Part shown: positions 15,913 through 21,122 of the stretch, in pieces
Numbering within the stretch: the first letter of the stretch is position 1
Layout: each line of letters starts with the position of its first letter
NCBI GenBank assembly: GCA_025937955.1
Contig: JAICQI010000010.1
Coordinates: 1 to 21,122 of the forward strand
Direction: 5' to 3'
Length of the DNA stretch: 21,122 nt
DNA from: Pyrinomonadaceae bacterium
GTDB lineage: Bacteria; Acidobacteriota; Blastocatellia; Pyrinomonadales; Pyrinomonadaceae
Position numbers and translations under genes: made by a program
The notes under the pieces: generated by a model
Told to the model about the DNA's origin: nothing
The model's input: only the letters and a program-made list of their open reading frames with translations
Databases searched by the model: none

Positions 15913-16980
15913 TTAAACTTCCACTGCGCGGCAACTCTCGCCTGCTTGCGTCGAGAGCTCGGCGGCCAGTTTTATCGCTGCCACCATACTCGAATGTTCC
16001 GCCAGTCCTTTTCCGGCGATATCGAACGCAGTGCCGTGATCGACGGAAGTCCGGATGAACGGCAGTCCCAGCGTAACATTAACGGCCTCGCCAAACGACA
16101 AACATTTCACGGGAATCATCGCCTGATCGTGATAACAAGCAACCACGGCATCAAATTCCCCACGCGAAGCGCGCAGAAAAACAGTGTCCGCCGAGTATGG
16201 CCCCTGCACGTTAATATCATCCTCACGGCGCGACGCTTCGATGGCCGGCATGATCTCCGACGCCTCTTCAACTCCGAATAAGCCACCTTCAGCTCCATGC
16301 GGGTTCAGCGCCGCAACCGCAATCCGCGGACGCTCGATGCCCCAACGCTGAAGCTCGCGATGTGTCAGACTGATGACCTTCATCACGCGATCGCGTTCGA
16401 CCATCCTGATCGCTTCAGACAGCGGAACGTGCGTCGATAGCAAAACGATGCGCAGGTTTGCAGCAACAAACGCCATCGCATACTCCTCAGCGCCGGTGAG
16501 ATGAGCAAGAAACTCAGTGTGACCGGGAAAACTATAACCGCCGAGAAACAGCGCGCGCTTATTGATCGGAGCAGTGGCAATCGCATCGATGCTGCCGGCC
16601 GCGCACAACTCCACCGCCGCTTCGATATAACCCCCCGCGGCTTTACCCGCAGCGCCGGATTCGATCCCGGGCTCGATAAAACCGCTGATGTTGTCGAGAT
16701 GATAGATGACCGGCTCGGAAAGCTGCTCCGGAAAGGATTCTCCAACCCGAATGATGTCGTAGCCGGATTGTAGATCGAGTGTGCGTGCCGTGTGAGCGAG
16801 CAACTGGGCGTCGCCGATGATCACCGGCACGCAAACTCGTTTGATTTCATCTTCCGCAACCGCTTTGAGAACAACTTCAGGCCCAATCCCGGCAGGGTCT
16901 CCCATCGTGATGCCGATGCGCGGCAACACTCGCCTGGGTCGAGATCCCGGGTTGGTTGGGCTTTGTTCTGAGTGTCGCAT
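15913..16980 (-). CDS. pdxA: 4-hydroxythreonine-4-phosphate dehydrogenase PdxA
   Basis: 355 aa. PdxA oxidises 4-phosphohydroxy-L-threonine with NAD(P)+ in the DXP-dependent pathway to pyridoxal phosphate; it is cytoplasmic and metal-dependent. Signatures: ITMGDPAGIGPE (24-35), IATAPINKRAL (134-144), FPGHTEFLA (151-159), THVPL with His184, ALNPHGAEGG with His228 (224-233), CYHDQAMIPVK with His284 (282-292), and NVTLGLPFIRTSVDHGTAFD (301-320). The three His match the metal ligands of known PdxA. The usual NPHAGEGG reads NPHGAEGG here, a swap of small residues. About 20 polar residues precede the conserved start, so the true start could be later. It is followed by the response regulator after 18 bases. 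Pathway partners (pdxJ, pdxB) are not in view. Confidence 0.95.
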   Translation of the reverse strand: MRHSEQSPTNPGSRPRRVLPRIGITMGDPAGIGPEVVLKAVAEDEIKRVCVPVIIGDAQLLAHTARTLDLQSGYDIIRVGESFPEQLSEPVIYHLDNISGFIEPGIESGAAGKAAGGYIEAAVELCAAGSIDAIATAPINKRALFLGGYSFPGHTEFLAHLTGAEEYAMAFVAANLRIVLLSTHVPLSEAIRMVERDRVMKVISLTHRELQRWGIERPRIAVAALNPHGAEGGLFGVEEASEIMPAIEASRREDDINVQGPYSADTVFLRASRGEFDAVVACYHDQAMIPVKCLSFGEAVNVTLGLPFIRTSVDHGTAFDIAGKGLAEHSSMVAAIKLAAELSTQAGESCRAVEV

Positions 16981-17040
16981 TGCTTGAGGCGACGCACTGT
17001 TGTCCAGGGCGAGACTCAGGGCGAGGCTGCATTGATACCT

Positions 17041-17439
17041 CTAGGCGCTAGCTGTCTCAACACGCTCGTCGGCCTTGTAGATGTACTTTATGTTCCGTTT
17101 GAGAACCAGAAGATTAGGCGCACCTTTGCGGTTGACCTTGAGAGCGCCTCGATCGTACCACTCGATCGTGCCTTCAATCTCTTCGCCGTCCAATAGAACA
17201 ATGACCATCAACGTATGCGCATCGATCTGTTTCTTGTAATAAAAGATCTCCGCGTTGGTTTCGTTGGGAGGTGGAACTCTTTTCTTGACCTGGACCGGCG
17301 CGTGCTGTTGCGCAGCGCGCTGCTCTCTACCTTCATTTGAGGCGCGGGAACTCCCATTCGAACGCTCTCTGGGCTGCGGAACTTCTCGGGCTTTGCCCTT
17401 CACTTCCGCGAGTGTGGTTCTGATGAGTTTACGATTCAC
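17041..17439 (-). CDS. Hfq/Sm-like RNA-binding protein with long N-terminal extension
   Basis: 132 aa. Residues about 62-123 form an Sm fold of the Hfq type: AEIFYYKKQIDAHTLMVIVL (63-82), then LDGEEIEGTIEWYDRGALKV (83-102) as Sm1, and NLLVLKRNIKYIYKA (109-123) in place of Hfq's Sm2 (Y-K-H-A-I-S). The first 60 residues are basic, Arg/Ser/Pro-rich and likely disordered, where ordinary Hfq has almost nothing. Hfq hexamers bind sRNA and mRNA; the basic tail may add RNA contacts, but hexamer formation and activity are not shown. The start is GTG at 17439, decided by a strong GGAGGT ten bases upstream. It lies 60 bases upstream of pdxA on the same strand and may share its transcript. Confidence 0.82.
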   Translation of the reverse strand: MNRKLIRTTLAEVKGKAREVPQPRERSNGSSRASNEGREQRAAQQHAPVQVKKRVPPPNETNAEIFYYKKQIDAHTLMVIVLLDGEEIEGTIEWYDRGALKVNRKGAPNLLVLKRNIKYIYKADERVETASA

Positions 17440-17777
17440 GTGATTATTACCTCCAAAAATCTATGACGGGTTTTCACCCGCTCGAGAAGTACCGATGTAT
17501 AGGACACAGGGCTTAGATGTTTTCAGATCAGTGTCAAAGCTCTCGCAGGCAGCGGCCCATCCGAGGAGAGGAAACGAACATTACCCGTAATGGATTTCCT
17601 GCAAGGAATGTGCGTATGCTACACAACAAGTGCAGAAAAAGCAAAGGAGAAAACCGAGTATTTCAAAGAGTTACATGCAAGAAACTATGCAAGTTAAGTT
17701 ATCAGCCGCAGATGAACGCAGATGAACGCGGATCGGCAAAAATCCGCGTTCACCTGCGGTCGTCTGCGGCTGTATTT
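17440..17777. other. Intergenic region between ftsZ and the hfq-like gene
   Basis: 338 bases without a supported gene. It holds the GGAGGT of the hfq-like gene at its left end and the inverted repeat at 17703-17772 next to the ftsZ stop. A frame opening at 17517 runs into ftsZ on the wrong strand and has no coding character. On the minus strand a TTGACA (17532-17537) and a TATACA (17496-17501) are visible but too far apart to pair. Confidence 0.6.
17703..17772. repeat. Near-perfect 31-bp inverted repeat beside ftsZ stop
   Basis: Left arm 17703-17733 begins CAGCCGCAGATGAACGCAG and carries the tandem unit GCAGATGAAC twice. The right arm 17742-17772 mirrors it with three mismatches in 31, around an 8-base loop. 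It starts 5 bases past the TAG of ftsZ on the minus strand. It may end or stabilise the ftsZ transcript. The GATGAACGC unit looks like dispersed repeats seen in many environmental genomes. Confidence 0.8.
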
Positions 17778-18932
17778 CTAATCTGCCTTCTTGCGAATGA
17801 AAGTCGGGACGTCGAGATCGTCAACACGCGGATTTGCCATCATGGGCCTCGGGAGATCGTCGGCCGGCCGGGCTACGAAACGTGGTGGCGGCGCGGGAAT
17901 CGCTGTTGTCGCAGCGGCAGACGCAACTGATGTGGCCTCTCTGTCAAATCCGGTCGCGATGACCGTGATCTTCATCTCGTCCGTAATGGTTTCATCGATC
18001 ACTGCACCAAAAATTATGTTGGCGTCGTCGTCGGCAGACTCACGAATGATCGACGAAGCAGCATTCACTTCAAACAACGTGAGGTCGGGTCCCCCGGTGA
18101 TGTTGATCAAAACACCCTTGGCGCCCTGGATCGTCGCTTCTTCCAAAAGCGGCGACGAGATCGCTTGCTGAGTCGCTTCGATCGCGCGGTTCTCGCCAGT
18201 CGCTCGTCCGGCGCCCATCAAAGCCATACCCATCCCCTGCATGATCGACTTCACATCGGCGAAGTCGAGGTTGATCAAACCAGGCACGGTGATCAGATCG
18301 CTGATACCCTGCACTGCTTGTCGCAACACGTCGTCAGCAACTTTGAACGAGTCGGCGAGCGAGACTCCACGCTCGACGGTGTGCAGCAGTCGTTCGTTGG
18401 GAATCGTGATCACTGTGTCGACGCACTCGCGCAACTCTCGCAGTCCCTGATCGGCCTGCTGCATGCGACGGCGCCCTTCGAAGTGAAACGGCTTCGTCAC
18501 CACTGCGACTGTCAACGCATCGAGCTCAGTCGCGAGTGAAGCAATGATGGGCGCTGCGCCCGTACCAGTGCCACCGCCGAGACCTGTAGTAACAAAAACC
18601 ATGTCGGCGCCTTCGAGCACTTCGATGATCTTGTCAGTGTCTTCGAGGGCTGCTTCGCGACCGACACCGGGATCCGCGCCGGCGCCGAGTCCTTTCGTCA
18701 GACGACTGCCGAGCTGGATCTTGATGGGTGCGCGCGAACGCTTCAGCGCCTGCAAATCTGTATTGGCGACGAGGAACTCGATGCCTTCAATGCCGGCTTC
18801 GATCATGCGGTTGACGGCATTGCTGCCACCGCCGCCGATGCCGATCACTTTTATCCGCGCTCCGGTGAGTGGCGGATCATCATCAATGAAAATATTAATG
18901 CCTGTTCCCGGTTGACGAGTGTCCGGTGTCAT
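17778..18932 (-). CDS. ftsZ: Cell division protein FtsZ
   Basis: 384 aa from the ATG at 18932. FtsZ is the tubulin-like GTPase that polymerises into the Z-ring at the division site. Visible: KVIGIGGGGSNAVNRM (28-43), tubulin signature GGGTGTG (119-125), ITIPNERLL (176-183), T7 loop NLDFADVKSIM (221-231), GPDLTLFEVN, and the C-terminal tail peptide LDVPTFIRKKAD that binds FtsA. The variable linker (about 333-370) is short and Ala/Pro-rich. An upstream in-frame extension to 19106 would overlap ftsA and is not conserved; GAGAGGA lies a few bases before the chosen ATG. It is separated from ftsA by 133 bases, in ftsQ-ftsA-ftsZ order. All hallmark residues are intact. Confidence 0.97.
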   Translation of the reverse strand: MTPDTRQPGTGINIFIDDDPPLTGARIKVIGIGGGGSNAVNRMIEAGIEGIEFLVANTDLQALKRSRAPIKIQLGSRLTKGLGAGADPGVGREAALEDTDKIIEVLEGADMVFVTTGLGGGTGTGAAPIIASLATELDALTVAVVTKPFHFEGRRRMQQADQGLRELRECVDTVITIPNERLLHTVERGVSLADSFKVADDVLRQAVQGISDLITVPGLINLDFADVKSIMQGMGMALMGAGRATGENRAIEATQQAISSPLLEEATIQGAKGVLINITGGPDLTLFEVNAASSIIRESADDDANIIFGAVIDETITDEMKITVIATGFDREATSVASAAATTAIPAPPPRFVARPADDLPRPMMANPRVDDLDVPTFIRKKAD

Positions 18933-19065
18933 AGTTATGTCCTCTCTTCCAAAACGGGATGGCTTCCAAGGCCGCTTCCTTCTATGTTGGGTTTCTTGAG
19001 CCATCGGCATCGATATCTTGCGGACAATATCTTGTGCAACCGGGGCGCAAGCATACAACAACTTG
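18933..19065 (-). promoter_or_regulatory. ftsA-ftsZ intergenic leader
   Basis: 133 bases between the ftsA stop and the ftsZ start, with the ftsZ Shine-Dalgarno at its end. Two copies of ATATCTTG lie at about 19013-19033. The length suggests a separate ftsZ promoter or an mRNA leader, but no clear -35/-10 pair was found. Confidence 0.3.
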
Positions 19066-20328
19066 TCAGAAAATACTACCGAATCTATTTCGAAAACGTG
19101 ACACAAAGTGCGTCAGCTTACCTGTAGATCCACGCCTGCTCACGCCGGTGCGGATCTCAGCTGCCTGCGTGCGATGTGCGAGTAACGCCAGGCCTGCCGC
19201 GGCAGTCCACGCGGGGCTCTGGATATCTTCAATCAGTCCACCGAAGCGATCTCTTTCGGGATAGCCGATTCGCACCGGAGCATCAAAAACCTGTTCCGCG
19301 ATCTCTGTCATGCCATGCAGCAACGCACCACCGCCTGTCAGCACGACTCCACTCGATAGCTGTCGCTCCCAACCTGAGTCTTTGATCTCATCCGCGACGT
19401 GCATCAACACTTCTTCGGCGCGAGGTTGAAGAATGTCGCAGAGGATCTGTCGCGAGAGTTGGCGCGGCGGGCGGCCACCGACTGAAGGCACGTCGACGAG
19501 CTCACCACGTTCCATCTCACTCAAAGAGCTGCTGCAAGCGCAGCCAACAGTTCGCTTGATCTTTTCCGCTTCCGGAATCGGCGTGCGCAGACCGAACGCG
19601 ATGTCGTTTGTGAAGTGCGAGCCACCGAGTGGGAACACAGCAGTGTGCTGAACCGCGCCGCGCTGGTAGATGATCAAGCCGGTAGTTTCGGCGCCGACGT
19701 CTACCAGTGCGGCTCCAAACTCTTTGTCATCTTCAGTTAGCGACGCCTCGGCGGCTGCTAGTTGCTCCAGAACCATGTCGGCGACGACTAGTCCCGCGCG
19801 GTTCACGGCGTTGATGGCGTTCTGCCGGGCAGTGACGGGACTGGTGACGATGTGTACCTTCACCGCCAGACGCGCGCCGATCATTCCCACCGGATCGTTG
19901 ATGCCGTCCTGGTCGTCGACGATGAACTCCTGCGGCAGTCGATCGACAATCTCGCGGCCCGCTGGAAGTTGAATAGCGCAGGCTGAATCGATCGCGCGCC
20001 GGACGTCTTCCGCCACTATCTCTCGATCGCGACCGGAGACAGCAACGATCGCCTGACCGTTGAAGCCGAGGATGTGTGAGCCTGCCAGGTTGATCGTTAC
20101 CTCTTCTGCTTCGAGTCCACTCATGCGCTCTGCATCTTCGACTGCCTTCTTGATCGCATCGACTGCGGCGTCGGGGTTGACGATGACTCCTTTGCGGAGC
20201 CCGCGCGCTTCTGCTTCTCCGATGCCAACGACTTCAAGCAATCCGCCTTCACCAGGTTCACCAGCGATACACGTCACCTTACTTGTCCCGATGTCGAGAC
20301 CGATGGTGTGTTGTGTGCGCTTAGCCAT
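19066..20328 (-). CDS. ftsA: Cell division protein FtsA
   Basis: 420 aa, usual length. FtsA is the actin-like ATPase that tethers FtsZ to the inner membrane and recruits later division proteins. The phosphate-1 motif is IGLDIGTSKVTCI (9-21). The 1C domain lies in about 83-165. Second nucleotide motif: ALVDVGAETTGLIIYQRGAV (207-226). HTAVFPLGGSHFTNDIAFGL (228-247) follows, and the adenosine motif is GVVLTGGGALLHGM (327-340). The C-terminal LTHFVSRFRNRFGSIF (405-420) is the amphipathic membrane-targeting helix, with hydrophobic and basic faces. Between ftsQ (18-base gap upstream) and ftsZ. The ATG at 20328 has only a weak Shine-Dalgarno. Confidence 0.96.
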   Translation of the reverse strand: MAKRTQHTIGLDIGTSKVTCIAGEPGEGGLLEVVGIGEAEARGLRKGVIVNPDAAVDAIKKAVEDAERMSGLEAEEVTINLAGSHILGFNGQAIVAVSGRDREIVAEDVRRAIDSACAIQLPAGREIVDRLPQEFIVDDQDGINDPVGMIGARLAVKVHIVTSPVTARQNAINAVNRAGLVVADMVLEQLAAAEASLTEDDKEFGAALVDVGAETTGLIIYQRGAVQHTAVFPLGGSHFTNDIAFGLRTPIPEAEKIKRTVGCACSSSLSEMERGELVDVPSVGGRPPRQLSRQILCDILQPRAEEVLMHVADEIKDSGWERQLSSGVVLTGGGALLHGMTEIAEQVFDAPVRIGYPERDRFGGLIEDIQSPAWTAAAGLALLAHRTQAAEIRTGVSRRGSTGKLTHFVSRFRNRFGSIF

Positions 20329-20346
20329 GTCGGGTTTTAATCTTCG

Positions 20347-21122
20347 TTATTCGTTTTTCCCTTCGGCAACAGTGTGGTTGCCGGTTACCAACCCAACGAT
20401 CGCTCTTTTCCCCTGCGTGAGATCTATGTAGCTGATGAGTGGCCCACGCGCTGTCTGGCGCTGAGCGTCAAGAACTGTCAGTGCCTTTCCGAGTCTCGTG
20501 CCCTGATCCTGTGAGCCGAGTCGAACTTCGATCTGTGAATCATCTCCTGCAAGCTGCACGCGCACGTCGCGCAGGTCCAGCAGGTTCACTTCACTCACGC
20601 GCTCGGATATTCCCTGCGTGCTCCAATCGCGTTGCAGCTCGAGAAACTTGCCGACACGATCACGGTTCTCAGTTTGCACGGCGGATGAATCATCTTCGTT
20701 CCAACCGCGCAGAAAGAACACCGGCATCTGATCCGTCGGAGCCATTTCGCCGAGATAGACCGCATCGTCGTCGACCCAGATGAACCGGCCCGCCGCAGTC
20801 CGCACCACCGCCTTCGGCTCGCGTTCGGTGATTCGGACGCGAATGCCATCGGGCAACACACGAGTAACCACCGCCGTGCGCACCCACGGCAGTCTTTCGA
20901 GATGCTTGCTGAGTTGCTCGAGGTCAGCTCGCCAAACTCCGGTCTCACTCACGTCACGACGCACAACCGTCTTAATGTCTTCGACTGAAGCACGCGCAGC
21001 ACCACGCGTTTCGACATTCCGGATCTGGAAAAAGCTGGCCGATGCAGCCGCGCGATAACCGACAAACACGATCAAGCCGATGATCGCAATCACGCCGATC
21101 CGAAGCGCGAGTGGGACGTAAC
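20347..21122 (-). CDS. ftsQ: Cell division protein FtsQ/DivIB (5' end beyond the window)
   Basis: The frame stays open to the window edge, so the N-terminus is missing. An internal GTG at 21093 would give 248 aa, but it falls inside the membrane helix (ALRIG-VIAIIGLIVFVGYR), so the real start lies upstream. After the helix comes a POTRA domain: FFQIRNVETRGAARASVEDI, LSKHLERLPWVRTAVVTRVL, PDGIRVRITEREPKAVV. Then the FtsQ beta domain: GRFIWVDDDAVYLG, with later NLLDLRDVRVQLAG and LISYIDLTQGKRAIVG. FtsQ is a bitopic membrane protein that, with FtsL and FtsB, links early and late division proteins in the periplasm. It is followed by ftsA after 18 bases. Confidence 0.92.
   Translation of the reverse strand, partial: YVPLALRIGVIAIIGLIVFVGYRAAASASFFQIRNVETRGAARASVEDIKTVVRRDVSETGVWRADLEQLSKHLERLPWVRTAVVTRVLPDGIRVRITEREPKAVVRTAAGRFIWVDDDAVYLGEMAPTDQMPVFFLRGWNEDDSSAVQTENRDRVGKFLELQRDWSTQGISERVSEVNLLDLRDVRVQLAGDDSQIEVRLGSQDQGTRLGKALTVLDAQRQTARGPLISYIDLTQGKRAIVGLVTGNHTVAEGKNE

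Noticed and set aside
17496..17537. TTGACA and TATACA as a promoter for the hfq-like gene
   Set aside because: Both boxes are near consensus, but they are 30 bases apart, so they cannot form one promoter.
17517..17930. Plus-strand 137-codon frame overlapping the repeat and the ftsZ end
   Set aside because: Its sequence is the translated inverted repeat and antisense ftsZ, with no coding character or ribosome site.

Overview
The window looks like chromosomal backbone plus some accessory genes from an uncultured or poorly characterised member of the Acidobacteriota, most likely a Blastocatellia/Pyrinomonadales relative. This is inferred, not proven. The grounds are a VWFA-related secreted protein of the acidobacterial type, a receiver protein with a long acidic linker and a conserved C-terminal helix, an Hfq-like protein with a long N-terminal extension, and dispersed intergenic repeats. 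GC content is moderate and coding density is high. No rRNA, tRNA, CRISPR array or transposase was seen.

Layout. (1) 1-1562, minus strand: a three-gene overlapping operon holding an XdhC/CoxI-domain protein, an Mpo1-like (DUF962) membrane protein and an XdhC-type protein with a Rossmann domain. (2) 1718-5661, plus strand: a membrane-anchored VIT/vWA protein with a PEP-CTERM-like tail, a secreted protein of unknown function, and a secreted protein with two NTF2-like domains. A perfect 29-bp inverted repeat lies between the first two. (3) 5763-11006, minus strand: a secreted coiled-coil protein, a SAM methyltransferase, a divergent NadC-like phosphoribosyltransferase, and valS, which overlaps the nadC-like start. 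(4) 11134-11602, plus strand: a small antitoxin and a ParE-type toxin broken by a single-base frameshift. (5) 11689-12792, minus strand: a receiver-domain protein with its terminator. (6) 12986-14581, plus strand: a secreted DUF6624-vWA protein. (7) 14587-17439, minus strand: an Hfq-like protein, pdxA, a single-domain response regulator, and a secreted protein with a duplicated domain joined to a pseudopilin (GspG-like) head. (8) 17778-21122, minus strand: the division cluster ftsQ (cut by the window end), ftsA and ftsZ.

How they work together. ftsQAZ is the conserved division core. FtsA anchors FtsZ polymers to the membrane through its C-terminal helix, and FtsZ ends with the peptide that binds FtsA. 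The xdh pair implies a molybdenum hydroxylase elsewhere in the genome. Many of the remaining genes encode exported or surface proteins without known partners here.

The points most worth a second look are these. The NadC-like protein has lost most of the residues that bind quinolinate and PRPP. The VIT/vWA protein resembles an exosortase substrate. The secreted GspG-head protein lacks a pilin helix. The ParE gene is frameshifted. A CACAAA-rich repeat abuts the 3' ends of three minus-strand genes and supplies the TAG stop of two of them. I did not find a clear multi-gene defence system or other obviously new system.
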